NCBI GenBank assembly: GCA_024641655.1
Contig: JAHECR010000014.1
Coordinates: 1 to 64,000 of the forward strand
Source of the DNA: Acidimicrobiaceae bacterium
Lineage (GTDB): Bacteria; Actinomycetota; Acidimicrobiia; Acidimicrobiales; UBA8592
DNA: 64,000 nucleotides
Direction: 5' to 3'
In this document: positions 1-7,912 of the stretch, piece after piece
Layout of the letters: every line of letters starts with the position of its first letter
Position numbering within the stretch: position 1 is the first letter of the stretch
The notes under the pieces: model-generated
Database searches by the model: none
What the model was told of the DNA's origin: nothing
Seen by the model: the letters and a program-made list of their open reading frames with translations, nothing else
Program-made: the position numbers and the translations under genes

Positions 1-315
1 GCTGTTCGTGAGGCGCAGTCGCAGCGTCCGTTGTGGCATCGCCGGGCCGCGTGCCGTGGCATGAATCCGAGCGTGTTCGCGCCGGAGCGTGGCGCGAACT
101 TCGCGACGTCTAGGGCGGTGTGTGGGGGCTGCCCGGTGCGTGGCGAGTGTTTGGAGGCGGGGGCGGGCGAACAAGGCGTGTGGGGCGGTTTGACGGTGTC
201 TCGTGCGCAGGCAGGTACGGCGGGCTGTGTGAGCGGGGCTCGGCTTGGTCGTATCGCCGCGCTTCAAGGTGTAGCCCGGCGACATTCGCCGACCACTCCA
301 GAGAGGTGCGCTTGA
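1..315 (+). CDS. WhiB-family iron-sulfur transcriptional regulator, 5' truncated by the window edge
   Basis: The reading frame is open from base 1, so the true start lies outside the window. The visible part shows the WhiB signature: one Cys in AACRG, then CGGCPVRGEC (CxxCx5C), giving the four Cys ligands of a 4Fe-4S cluster, followed by the GVWGG turn. WhiB proteins are redox- or NO-sensing actinobacterial regulators that usually bind sigma-A. After GVWGG the protein lacks the usual Arg-rich DNA-binding tail, and the C-terminus is of unrecognised type, so it may be a divergent or element-borne WhiB. Its stop overlaps the TTG start of the PilZ gene, suggesting translational coupling. The family call is firm; the target is unknown. 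Confidence 0.8.
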   Translation, partial: AVREAQSQRPLWHRRAACRGMNPSVFAPERGANFATSRAVCGGCPVRGECLEAGAGEQGVWGGLTVSRAQAGTAGCVSGARLGRIAALQGVARRHSPTTPERCA

Positions 316-683
316 CTCCGCTCAGGGATGGCCGATGGGTGGCGGTGGCCGAGGAGAGCTCCGAGGATCGCCGGGTGCGCGATCGTGTTGCGCTCGGGCT
401 GTCCGCGGCCATCGCCGTGACTCTCGCGACGAATCTCGCTGCGCTAACCGGGGTCCTTAGTGACGTCTCGATCGGTGGGGCGAGGATCGCCCTCGATGCG
501 CCCCCCGACCGCATCGAACTCGACTTGCCTGCCACATTGTGGCTCGGCTCCGTTTCGGTGGCCGTGACGATCCGCCACATCGACGTCAGCCGGCCATGGG
601 AACCGAGCTGCGGTGTCCGCTTCGTCGATGACCCGGCGCCAGTTGCGGCCTTCCTGACGGCGGTAGCCTCCGCTCGACGATGA
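312..683 (+). CDS. PilZ-domain protein (putative c-di-GMP receptor)
   Basis: A 123-residue protein consisting of one PilZ domain. It shows the RxxxR motif (RVRDR, about residues 21-25) and, about 30 residues later, the D-x-S-x-x-G motif (DVSIGG), the two elements that bind cyclic di-GMP, followed by a beta strand ending GVRFVD. I chose the TTG at 312 because it overlaps the WhiB stop (TTGA) and has a purine-rich GAGAGGTG just upstream; an upstream start would run through the WhiB gene. The pairing suggests co-expression of a redox regulator and a second-messenger effector. No output domain is attached, so the partner is unknown. Confidence 0.7.
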   Translation: MTPLRDGRWVAVAEESSEDRRVRDRVALGLSAAIAVTLATNLAALTGVLSDVSIGGARIALDAPPDRIELDLPATLWLGSVSVAVTIRHIDVSRPWEPSCGVRFVDDPAPVAAFLTAVASARR

Positions 684-780
684 CGGGTGTCAGGGTTCCG
701 TACCTCGGGGCGGACGGGTCACCAGTGGCCTAGAGCCCGAGTGCTTCCAGCGCTTCCGTGCTTGCCCGCGCGGAGCGTGT

Positions 781-818
781 CGGTGGTCCCGGCTGCTGCC
801 CTGTGGTCGGGACCACCG
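781..818. terminator. Inverted repeat downstream of the PilZ gene, possible terminator
   Basis: Perfect 11-base arms (781-791 CGGTGGTCCCG and 808-818 CGGGACCACCG) flank a 16-base loop about 100 bases after the PilZ stop. There is no T-run after it, so it is a hairpin of uncertain role, possibly a GC-rich terminator for the WhiB-PilZ pair. Confidence 0.35.
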
Positions 819-905
819 TGGAGGTCACAGAGCTGACCCCGCCACGTTTGTTGGGGTTCGACCAGTGCGTCCGGTCGGTCACACCCCGTCGGTGATGATG
901 GTTGC

Positions 906-1073
906 GTGGAGGGTGAGCGTGAGGACGCTGAGGACGAGCGCAGGTCGCAGTTGATGGCCGACGCACTCAAGTTCGCCAGCTTCGGGCGGTCTGGTCACAC
1001 GTTGGTCACAGAATTTCCGAATACTGGCCAAGATCGGGACCAGGGGACTGCCCCCGACGAGCCCGATAAATAG
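906..1073 (+). pseudogene. Short open tail next to the tRNA fragment, possible integrase 3' remnant
   Basis: From a GTG at 906 to a TAG at 1071-1073 there is an open frame of 55 residues, rich in Glu, Arg and Asp and then ending in a polar tail (ALKFASFGRSGHTLVT, about residues 20-35). It sits 50 bases before a tRNA 3' fragment, where integrative elements normally place the end of their integrase gene. I see no catalytic Arg, His or Tyr motif, so calling it an integrase tail is only a positional guess. Apart from this, 684-1261 holds the hairpin at 781-818 and the tRNA fragment and nothing else I can support. Confidence 0.2.
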
Positions 1074-1125
1074 GCTCTGACCTGCTATTTTGTGGATCAA
1101 CCAGCATTGCCGGTCAGGTGCTTGG

Positions 1126-1174
1126 AAGGACTCATAATCCCTTGGTCGTGGGTTCGATCCCCACCAGGCCCACC
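1126..1174 (+). pseudogene. tRNA-Met(CAU) 3'-half fragment, candidate attachment-site scar
   Basis: The 3' half of a tRNA is clear: anticodon loop CTCATAA (1131-1137, anticodon CAT), 5-base variable loop, T-stem GTGGG (1148-1152) with T-loop TTCGATC and CCCAC (1160-1164), acceptor strand CAGGCCC (1165-1171), discriminator A and CC. The 5' half is absent: no GGGCCTG acceptor strand or D-arm lies about 72 bases upstream, and the anticodon stem has one mismatch (A1127/C1141). Integrases commonly recombine at this part of tRNA genes, leaving such a 3' fragment at one element boundary. It cannot fold as a working tRNA. Confidence 0.65.
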
Positions 1175-1261
1175 CATCGTGACCTGCGTTCGTGCACTCG
1201 ACGAGTCTGGGTGAGTTCGCCCAGATCGGGATGGGACGCGCTGGCAGCCGCGCGAGTCGCG

Positions 1262-2113
1262 CTACGCGCGGTGGAAGCGGGGTAGGACTTCTTCGCCGAA
1301 GCGCTTGATGTCTCCGACGCGGTCGCTCCCGGTCCAGGGGACGACGAGGACGCGGTCGACGCCTGCGTCGCGGCACCGCTCGAGCGTGTCGATGTCGTTT
1401 CCGCCGATACGGAATGCGGTGACGATCGTCCGTCCTTCCCGGCCGGCGTCTTCGCGCAGGTGCTGAAGTGTCGCGATGTTGCCGGGCAGCGTTTCGAGGG
1501 TCTGGGCCATTGGGAGCCAGCCATCGCCCAACGTCGCGGCGCGTCGGATGGCTGCCGGCGAGTCGCCGCCGATGTGCATGGGCGGCCAGGGCTTCTGAAC
1601 GGGTTTGGGCTCGAAACCAACGGGGGCGAAGTCGAAGAACTGCCCATGGTGTTCGATCGTCTCCTCGGTGAAAAGGCGCTGGAGAATGCGGATCGACTCG
1701 TCGACGCGGCGGCCTCGGGTCTCGAACGGCAGTTGCATCGCGTCCCATTCCTCGGACAGCCAGCTTGCACCGATGCCGAACTCGACCCGTCCGCCCGTCA
1801 ACAGTTCGGCGGTGGTGATCGATCGTGCGGTGATGAATGGATGTCGTAGCCCGATGTTGAAGACGTTGGTGCCGAAACGAATCCTGTCGGTCTGCGCGGC
1901 AAGGTAGGCCATCTGCATGAATGGATCCCAGGCTGGTGTGTGAGCAGCGATCGGTGGTTCACCCTCGTGCGGGCTTCCCGGTTTGCCCGTCATCGTGACG
2001 GGCATGATGAGATGCTCGGGGAGCCAGACGGACTCGAACCCGGCCTGGTCAGCGGCGATGGTGAGGTCGGACCACCATCGCGGGCCGACCTGGAGGTGGA
2101 TGCCGATCTTCAT
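1262..2113 (-). CDS. LLM-class F420-dependent (luciferase-like) oxidoreductase
   Basis: A 283-residue TIM-barrel enzyme of the bacterial luciferase-like family, which in actinobacteria mostly uses reduced F420. Visible signatures are the N-terminal strand MKIGIHLQVG, the barrel segment GLRHPFITARSITTAELLTG with GRVEFGIGASW after it, and the late IGGDSPAAIRRAATLGDGW segment. The ATG at 2113 has AGGAG nine bases upstream. It is the last gene of the minus-strand run beginning at 5098, 38 bases after the LeuD-like gene, and so probably shares that pathway. The substrate is unknown; FMN rather than F420 use cannot be excluded. Confidence 0.8.
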   Translation of the reverse strand: MKIGIHLQVGPRWWSDLTIAADQAGFESVWLPEHLIMPVTMTGKPGSPHEGEPPIAAHTPAWDPFMQMAYLAAQTDRIRFGTNVFNIGLRHPFITARSITTAELLTGGRVEFGIGASWLSEEWDAMQLPFETRGRRVDESIRILQRLFTEETIEHHGQFFDFAPVGFEPKPVQKPWPPMHIGGDSPAAIRRAATLGDGWLPMAQTLETLPGNIATLQHLREDAGREGRTIVTAFRIGGNDIDTLERCRDAGVDRVLVVPWTGSDRVGDIKRFGEEVLPRFHRA

Positions 2114-2151
2114 GATGGGGGCTCCTCGCTTTGCTGTGCCTTGGTGCTTGT

Positions 2152-2793
2152 TCAGTGGCGCTCGGGCGTGATGCGGATTTCGTGGACCCAGGGTCGCGCG
2201 CTTCGGTCGTGCGTCTCGAAGTCGAGGATCTGCGGGCGGGCATCGAGTGTCAGCTCGAGCTCGTCCTTGCCGGCCAGGAGCAGGTCGCGTGCGAATGGTG
2301 CGATCGCGAAGTCGAGGCGTCGACCATCGGGGGCCAGGATCGTCTTCTCGAGGAGGTCGACAGTCACGGTGCTGTGGGTCGGGTCGGCTTCGATGGACGC
2401 CGCCAGGCGATCGACGAGTACGTGGTCGACGACGGCGGGCAGGACGCCGTTGCGGACGCAGTTCGATCGGAAGATCTCGCCGAAAGAGGGCGCGACGACG
2501 CACCGTATGCCGAATTGGACGAGCGACCAGACGGCGGCCTCACGCGACGACCCGCAGCCGAAATTGCGGCCGGCGACGAGGACGACGGCGTGTCGGAACG
2601 GCTCCATGTTCAGCACGAAGTCCCGTGTCTCTTCCCGGGTTCCCGGCCGGTACCGCCAGTTCGCGAAGAGCTTCTCGCCGTAGCCGTCGCGGGTCACCGA
2701 CTGGGTCTCGCGGGAGGGGATGATGGCATCGGTGTCGACGTTGTCGCGGCGCATCGGAGCAGCGACACCGGTCAGGGTCGTGAACGGCTGCAT
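2152..2793 (-). CDS. Aconitase-family hydro-lyase small subunit (LeuD-like)
   Basis: A 213-residue swivel-domain subunit. It carries the LeuD hallmarks DNVDTDAIIPSR near residue 17 and GRNFGCGSSREAAVWSL near residue 75. It pairs with the large subunit upstream; its ATG shares one base with the LeuC-like stop (TGATG), so translation is coupled and the two should form a complex. In leucine synthesis LeuCD isomerises 2-isopropylmalate. Here the partner genes are an isocitrate-lyase-type enzyme and an F420-type oxidoreductase, not leuA or leuB, so a related hydratase acting on another dicarboxylate (for example dimethylmaleate) is an alternative. Family is certain, substrate is not. Confidence 0.85.
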   Translation of the reverse strand: MQPFTTLTGVAAPMRRDNVDTDAIIPSRETQSVTRDGYGEKLFANWRYRPGTREETRDFVLNMEPFRHAVVLVAGRNFGCGSSREAAVWSLVQFGIRCVVAPSFGEIFRSNCVRNGVLPAVVDHVLVDRLAASIEADPTHSTVTVDLLEKTILAPDGRRLDFAIAPFARDLLLAGKDELELTLDARPQILDFETHDRSARPWVHEIRITPERH

Positions 2794-4199
2794 CACGAAC
2801 CGTCGATGTCTCGCGGATCGGCGACGACGCCCGCGATCGCCGACGCGGCGACGGTGAGCGGGCTGGCGAGGTGGGTTCGGACCCCCGGGCCTTGCCGGTT
2901 CTCGAAGTTGCGGTTGGTGGAGGAGATGACACGCGTTGCGGTGCCGAAGCTGTCGCCTCCGTTGTAGAAGCACAGCGAGCATCCGGACTCGCGCCATTCG
3001 AACCCGGCGGCCAGGAACACCTCGTGGAGCCCTTCGGCCTCCGCGGCACGTTTCACCGGGGTCGACCCGGGCACGCAGATCGCCTGCACGCCGGCCGAAA
3101 CCTGGTGCCCGCGCAACAGCTGCGCTGCGATGCGGAGGTCCGACAGCCGGCTGTTGGTGCAGCTGCCGATGAAGGCGGCGTCGATGGGCACGCCGGCGAT
3201 CGGCGTGCCCGGTTTGAGGCCGGCGTAGTCGAGCGCCTTCTGCGCGCTGGCGCGTCCGGCTTCGTCGAAGACCGACGGGTCGGGCACGCTGCCGGAGACG
3301 GCGATGACGTGCTCTGGGCTGGTTCCCCACGTGACCTGGGGTTCGAGTGCGTCGACCGCCAGTTCGATCTCGAACGCGAACTCGGCGTCGGGGTCGCTGC
3401 GAAGTCCGCTCCAGTGTTCGACGGCGGTTTGCCAGACCGCTCCCGAGGGCGCCATGGGACGTCCTCGGAGGTAGTCGAAGGTCACCTGGTCGGGTGCCAC
3501 GATGCCAGTCCAGGCGCCGAACTCGACGGCGAGGTTGCACAGGGTCATGCGGGCCTCGGCATCGAGCTGCTCGATGGCGGAGCCCGTGAACTCGACCGCC
3601 GCGTTGCGTCCGCCAGCGGCTCCATACCCGCCGATCAGGGCCAAGATCATGTCCTTCGCGGTCACCGCTGGGCCGAGCGTGCCTTCGAGGCGGGCACGAG
3701 CGACCGTCGGGCGCGGCAACCGCAAGGCCTGCGTGGCGAGCGCGTGCTCGCCCTGGGTGATGCCGATGCCCCACGCGAGCACGCCGAGGCCGCCGAGCGT
3801 GCAGGTGTGACTGTCCCCGCACACGAGGGTGGTGCCCGGAAGCGCGTACCCCTGCTCGGCTGCGACGACGTGGGCGATGCCTTGGCGCTCATCGGTGATC
3901 TCGATGACCTCGATCCCGGCCCGGGCTGCGTAATCGCGGAACACCCCGATGAACTCACTGCCCCCAGGGAACAGGGTCAGATCGCCGCGCCCGGGAAAGG
4001 TATCGATGATGTGATCGAAGACCGCGAGTACCAGATCGGGCCGCGCCACGTCTCGGCCGGCGTCGAGCACGCCCTGCAGCATCCGTCCGCCGGATCGTTC
4101 ATGGATTGCGATGCGGTCGAGGTACAGCAAGGACTGCTCGCCGTCATCGGCGACGACGTGTTCGTCCCAGATCTTGTCGACGATGGTCCGGCCCGTCAC
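2793..4199 (-). CDS. Aconitase-family hydro-lyase large subunit (LeuC-like, divergent)
   Basis: A 468-residue catalytic subunit with the three 4Fe-4S cysteine sites expected: GSCTNSRLSDL near residue 340 and the CSLC pair near residue 400. The region after the cysteines reads CSLCFYNGGDSF, whereas isopropylmalate isomerases that I know have a CSMCLAMNxD pattern there; this loop lies near the active site, so the change hints at a different substrate. STNRNFENRQG is conserved. The start is GTG at 4199, overlapping the upstream lyase stop by four bases (GTGA). Members of this family include LeuC, homoaconitase and dimethylmaleate hydratase. Confidence 0.85.
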   Translation of the reverse strand: MTGRTIVDKIWDEHVVADDGEQSLLYLDRIAIHERSGGRMLQGVLDAGRDVARPDLVLAVFDHIIDTFPGRGDLTLFPGGSEFIGVFRDYAARAGIEVIEITDERQGIAHVVAAEQGYALPGTTLVCGDSHTCTLGGLGVLAWGIGITQGEHALATQALRLPRPTVARARLEGTLGPAVTAKDMILALIGGYGAAGGRNAAVEFTGSAIEQLDAEARMTLCNLAVEFGAWTGIVAPDQVTFDYLRGRPMAPSGAVWQTAVEHWSGLRSDPDAEFAFEIELAVDALEPQVTWGTSPEHVIAVSGSVPDPSVFDEAGRASAQKALDYAGLKPGTPIAGVPIDAAFIGSCTNSRLSDLRIAAQLLRGHQVSAGVQAICVPGSTPVKRAAEAEGLHEVFLAAGFEWRESGCSLCFYNGGDSFGTATRVISSTNRNFENRQGPGVRTHLASPLTVAASAIAGVVADPRDIDGS

Positions 4200-5098
4200 G
4201 TCCCGGCGTCCTCGCCGGTGTCGCGCAGCCCTGACAAGTAGCGGGCTTCGAGCTCGCGCAGCTCAGCCGAGCCGACGAGGCGTTGGGATACGCCGAAGCC
4301 ACAGAGGAGCTCTTCGTACCCGGTGATGCCGCCGGCTTCCTTGACGCGGTCGAGTACGGTCGTCATGGCCTGGATCGATGCCTGCATCAGCGTCGATGGC
4401 AGGCTCACGCGGGCGACCCCGATCTCCTGGAGCTTGTCGAAGGTCATGTCCTGCGGCGACTTGCCGCCCTCGACCAGGTTGATGCCCACCGGACCATCGA
4501 TACCGCGCACGGCGGCGCGGATCACCTCTTCGGAATCGACACCCTCGACGAAGATCAAGGTGGCGCCCGCCTCCAGGAACGCGTTGCCCCTGCGGATGAC
4601 CTCGTCGATCCCGTCGACGCCGAGCGCGTCGGTACGCGCGTTGATGACGAAGTCGGAGTCGGCACGCGCGTCGGCTGCCGCTGCGATCCGGGTCACCGCT
4701 TCGTCGTACGGAGCGAGCACCTTCCCGTCGAGGTGTCCGCAGCGCTTGGGCATGACCTGGTCCTCGATGTTGACCCCGGCAACCCCGGCCTCCTCGAATG
4801 CGCGCACCGCGAGGTACGCGTTCACGGCGTTGCCGAAGCCGGTATCGGCATCGCCCATGACAGGGATGTCCAGGCGACGGGCGATGAGGCCAGACAAGGC
4901 CACCATCTCGCCCATCGATGCGATGCTGTAGTCCGGTACCCCGAGGTGCGCGACGATCAGGTTCGCGCCCGACACCTGCGCCGCGGCGAACCCCGCATCC
5001 TCGACGAGCCGGCCGCTGACGACGTCGAAGACGCCTGGCATCACCAGCAGCTCCGGGCCTTCGATCAGCTCTCGGAGCCTCCCGGCCTTTGCACCCAC
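4196..5098 (-). CDS. Isocitrate lyase/PEP mutase-family lyase (2-methylisocitrate or 2,3-dimethylmalate lyase-like)
   Basis: A 300-residue TIM barrel of the ICL/PEPM superfamily. Key features are GDADTGFGN near residue 83, the E-D pair in NIEDQVMPKRCGH with the catalytic-loop KRCGH near residue 115, and INARTDAL near residue 150. These enzymes cleave C-C bonds of 2-hydroxydicarboxylates to give a 2-oxo acid plus a carboxylate. Start GTG at 5098 follows GAGGAGG six bases upstream. It is the first gene of the operon with the LeuCD-like pair, a hydratase-plus-lyase layout like dimethylmaleate hydratase plus dimethylmalate lyase of nicotinate fermentation. 2-Methylisocitrate lyase is the main alternative. 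Confidence 0.8.
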   Translation of the reverse strand: MGAKAGRLRELIEGPELLVMPGVFDVVSGRLVEDAGFAAAQVSGANLIVAHLGVPDYSIASMGEMVALSGLIARRLDIPVMGDADTGFGNAVNAYLAVRAFEEAGVAGVNIEDQVMPKRCGHLDGKVLAPYDEAVTRIAAAADARADSDFVINARTDALGVDGIDEVIRRGNAFLEAGATLIFVEGVDSEEVIRAAVRGIDGPVGINLVEGGKSPQDMTFDKLQEIGVARVSLPSTLMQASIQAMTTVLDRVKEAGGITGYEELLCGFGVSQRLVGSAELRELEARYLSGLRDTGEDAGT

Positions 5099-5182
5099 GT
5101 GCGCCTCCTCGATGGCGATGCCCGCCTAGGCTAGTAGGGCGCGGGAGCGTCGGCGGCACCCGGGACCTCAGGAGAGCGCAGA

Positions 5183-6124
5183 ATGGCGAACGACATCCCA
5201 CTCATCGATCTCCGGCCCTTCATCGGCGGTACGGTAGATGCGCGAGCCGCCGTCGGAGCCGCGGTCGACGACGCCCTGACACGGTTCGGTTTCATGGTCA
5301 TCGCGAACCACACGGCGAACGAACAGGTGCTCGCCTGTGCCGCCGCAACCGGCCGAGCCTTCTTCGACCTCGACGAGGCCGCGAAACTGGCGGTGCGCAC
5401 CCCGGCCGATGGCGTCCCCCGCGGCTACCTCCCATTCGGGCTCGTGTCGCTCGCGAACACCTACGGAGGCGACGCTCCTGCCGACATCAAAGAGAGCTAC
5501 GCGGTGGGCCCCGAGCGACTCGGTGAGAACCGCTGGCCCCCGGCCCTGCCCGGCCTTCGCGAGGACTTGAACGCGTGTTACGACGAGCTCGACCGCGTCG
5601 CTGCCGTGCTCCTCGAGGTGTTCGCCGTCGCCCTGAAGCTCCCCGACGACTGGTTCCATGACAAGTTCACGGGCCACAACAGCACCCTGCGGGTGTTCAA
5701 CTACCCCGCCCAGCTCAGCGAGGCCCTGCCGGGCCAGCTCCGCGCAGGCGCCCACACCGACTATGGGGCATTCACGGTCCTGCTCGTCGAGAACGAAGCC
5801 CCCGGCGGTTTGCAGGTACAGACCTCGAGCGGGGGATGGGAAGACATCGACGCTCCATCAGGCTCGCTGGTCGTGAACGTCGGTGATCTCCTGATGATGT
5901 GGACGAACGATCGCTGGCTCTCCAACGTGCACCGGGTCCTCAACCCGCCCGCGGGGTTGGTCGACGGGCGGCGTCAGAGCATCGCGTTCTTCGCCAACCC
6001 ACGCCAGGAAGTCCTCATCGAGTGCATCGAGAGTTGCACCGGACCCGACCGGCCGCGGCTGCATCCACCCGTTACCGCAGGCGAGCACCGCATGTCCAAG
6101 GTACGAGCCTCGGCGCCGAAGTGA
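5183..6124 (+). CDS. Fe(II)/2-oxoglutarate-dependent dioxygenase (isopenicillin N synthase-like fold)
   Basis: A 313-residue double-stranded beta-helix oxygenase. The iron triad is H191-x-D193 (GAHTDYGAFT) and H250 (NVHRVL); the 2-oxoglutarate-binding R-x-S is R264/S266. An N-terminal DIOX-type region starts with IPLIDLRPF. The ATG at 5183 follows AGGAGAGCGC. It is divergent from the lyase operon across 84 bases and heads a plus-strand run in which the next two genes overlap by four bases each, so it likely hydroxylates or desaturates a substrate of that pathway. Substrate unknown. Confidence 0.85.
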   Translation: MANDIPLIDLRPFIGGTVDARAAVGAAVDDALTRFGFMVIANHTANEQVLACAAATGRAFFDLDEAAKLAVRTPADGVPRGYLPFGLVSLANTYGGDAPADIKESYAVGPERLGENRWPPALPGLREDLNACYDELDRVAAVLLEVFAVALKLPDDWFHDKFTGHNSTLRVFNYPAQLSEALPGQLRAGAHTDYGAFTVLLVENEAPGGLQVQTSSGGWEDIDAPSGSLVVNVGDLLMMWTNDRWLSNVHRVLNPPAGLVDGRRQSIAFFANPRQEVLIECIESCTGPDRPRLHPPVTAGEHRMSKVRASAPK

Positions 6125-6660
6125 GCTCCAACGCAGAGCCCGCAGCGGCGACGAGTGCCTCGCGTACCTACACGTGGCCCGAGCCCGACGAGGCACAGGC
6201 TGCGCTCCGCGGGCTGGCGAGCCTCGAGGCCATTCGCGACGGACTCGCTCCGGGCGCGCCGATCATGTACACGCTTGGCTGGACCGTCACTGCAGCAGAG
6301 CGAGGCCGGGTCGAGCTGTGCCTGGAGCCGCAGCGTTTCCATCTGAACCCGCACCGCGTTCACGGCGGGGTGATCGCCACGTTGCTCGACAGCGCCACAG
6401 CGTGCGCCGTCATCAGCACGCTGAGCGACAACGAGACCTCGACCACCCTCGAGCTCAAGACCAACTTCCTGCGGGCCGTCAGCCTCGAACTCGATGCCGT
6501 GCGCTGCATCGGCACGGTCGTCCACCGCGGCAGCCGGGTCGCAGTCTCGGAAGCCACGCTTCTCGACCCTGCCGGCAAGCCGCTGGCACGCGCCAGCGCC
6601 ACCTCGCTGATCATGGGCCGCAACCCTGAGCCCGACGCCCACAACGAGGCCGACTCGTGA
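6121..6660 (+). CDS. PaaI-type hotdog thioesterase
   Basis: A 179-residue single hotdog domain. The motif HGGVIATLLDSATA (about residue 80) is the helix and active-site segment of PaaI/4HBT thioesterases, which hydrolyse acyl- or aryl-CoA esters. GTG at 6121 overlaps the oxygenase stop (GTGA). About 40 residues precede the fold, ending in TWPEPDEAQAALRGL. It lies between an oxygenase and an SDR in one coupled operon, consistent with releasing a CoA intermediate. The acyl specificity cannot be read from sequence. Confidence 0.8.
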   Translation: MSSNAEPAAATSASRTYTWPEPDEAQAALRGLASLEAIRDGLAPGAPIMYTLGWTVTAAERGRVELCLEPQRFHLNPHRVHGGVIATLLDSATACAVISTLSDNETSTTLELKTNFLRAVSLELDAVRCIGTVVHRGSRVAVSEATLLDPAGKPLARASATSLIMGRNPEPDAHNEADS

Positions 6661-7403
6661 CCGCCGACCACGAACCCCCGCTCCGGGGGCGGCGGCTCCT
6701 CATCACCGGGGCGGCATCAGGTATCGGGGCGGCGACAGCTCGGCGGGCCATATCGATGGGCGCTGTGGTCGCGCTCGTCGATCGCGACGCCGACGGGCTT
6801 CGCTCGGTCGCCGGTGAGTGCAGCGCTCCATGGTTCCAGCTGGACGTCAGGGATGCTGATCGGGTCGCGATCGTCATCGACGCGGCGGCTGACGCGCTCG
6901 GCGGACTCGATGGCGTCGTCAATGCCGCTGGCGTCTCGACGATCGCGCCATTCGAAGAAACGAACCTGGACCTGCTGCAGTTCGCTCTCGACGTGAACCT
7001 GATTGGCCCGATGCTCGTGTGCCAAGCGGCGCTCCCCCATCTGCGCAACGGCACGGACGCCACGATCGTGACGGTGTCGTCGGCGGCGGCGCTGCAACCG
7101 CTCGCGAACCGTGCGGCTTACGCCGCGTCGAAGAGCGCCGTGTTGGCGATGAGCAAGGTCATGGCGGTGGAGTTCGCGCCCGACATCCGGGTCAACGTCG
7201 TGACCCCAGGAGCTATCGACACGCCAATGGTGCGCAACTCGTTCTCGGGCGACGCACTCGACCGGGTCACCGCTCGCTACGCACTGGGCCGGCTCGGAAC
7301 CGCGGAGGAGGTCGCAGCAGCGATCATCTTTCTCAGCTCCACCGAGTCGAGCTACATGACCGGTGCCACCCTGAGCATCGACGGTGGCCGAACATTCTAC
7401 TGA
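6657..7403 (+). CDS. Short-chain dehydrogenase/reductase
   Basis: A 248-residue classical SDR. The NAD(P)-binding TGAASGIG motif is near residue 18, NAAG near 85, the catalytic Ser in VSSAAAL near 140 and the YAASK pair near 153. An Asp after strand 2 (LVDRDADG) favours NAD(H). The C-terminus ends with the common IDGGRTFY. Start GTG at 6657 overlaps the thioesterase stop. It is the third gene in the coupled run and would oxidise or reduce a hydroxyl/ketone of the shared substrate. Confidence 0.85.
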   Translation: MTADHEPPLRGRRLLITGAASGIGAATARRAISMGAVVALVDRDADGLRSVAGECSAPWFQLDVRDADRVAIVIDAAADALGGLDGVVNAAGVSTIAPFEETNLDLLQFALDVNLIGPMLVCQAALPHLRNGTDATIVTVSSAAALQPLANRAAYAASKSAVLAMSKVMAVEFAPDIRVNVVTPGAIDTPMVRNSFSGDALDRVTARYALGRLGTAEEVAAAIIFLSSTESSYMTGATLSIDGGRTFY

Positions 7404-7444
7404 CGCCACCCGGCCGGCCGGGTGGCGTGCAGTAGGGTTCTCGT

Positions 7445-7912
7445 ATGGCTCTGGAAGTCACCGATGAGGCGCGACGGCAGATCGGAACCGTGGTCGAGCG
7501 GCTCACGAGTGACCCGGTCTCGGCCCGACACGTCCGCGAGTACCTCGTGGGCACCGACGACCGTCACGTCAGCTACGACTTCGCTCTCGGCGAAGGGCTC
7601 CCCGTGCCGCCCCTGTTCTTCTCCGCGGCGATTCGCGAGATCGTCTACGAGCGCGACCTCGAGTCCGATGGCCAATACCGCACGTTCGGAGTCACCGGTA
7701 TCACGGGTAGCACCCTCGAGGGCGGCACCGACTACACCATGCACGCGCCGGTCCACATCGGCGATGTCCTCACCATGGAGCGGACCCTCTTGTCCATCGA
7801 TGAGAAATCCGGGCGCAGCGGCGATCTGGCGATCGTCACCTCCCACTCGACCTTCACCAACCAGACCGGGGTCCTCGTGGCCGACTTCACCCACACCCAG
7901 ATCTTCCGGTGA
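7445..7912 (+). CDS. MaoC-like N-terminal (FAS1-like dehydratase) hotdog protein
   Basis: A 155-residue hotdog of the MaoC dehydratase N-terminal type (VPPLFFSAAI, then GSTLEGGTDYTMHAPVHIGDVL), a half that lacks the hydratase catalytic motif. Such halves pair with a separate catalytic MaoC half to make a heterodimeric enoyl-CoA hydratase with an enlarged pocket, as in actinobacterial steroid enzymes. The next gene supplies that half and starts within the stop codon (GTGA). The start ATG is 42 bases after the SDR. Likely subunit of a two-gene hydratase acting on a bulky acyl-CoA. Confidence 0.75.
   Translation: MALEVTDEARRQIGTVVERLTSDPVSARHVREYLVGTDDRHVSYDFALGEGLPVPPLFFSAAIREIVYERDLESDGQYRTFGVTGITGSTLEGGTDYTMHAPVHIGDVLTMERTLLSIDEKSGRSGDLAIVTSHSTFTNQTGVLVADFTHTQIFR

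Noticed and set aside
1098-1174. Complete tRNA-Met gene
   Set aside because: The 5' acceptor strand and D-arm are absent upstream and the anticodon stem has a mismatch; only the 3' half is present.
2152-4199. Plain leucine-biosynthesis leuCD
   Set aside because: Held as an alternative only: the neighbours are a lyase and an F420-type enzyme and the active-site loop differs from standard LeuC, so I did not give leu gene symbols.
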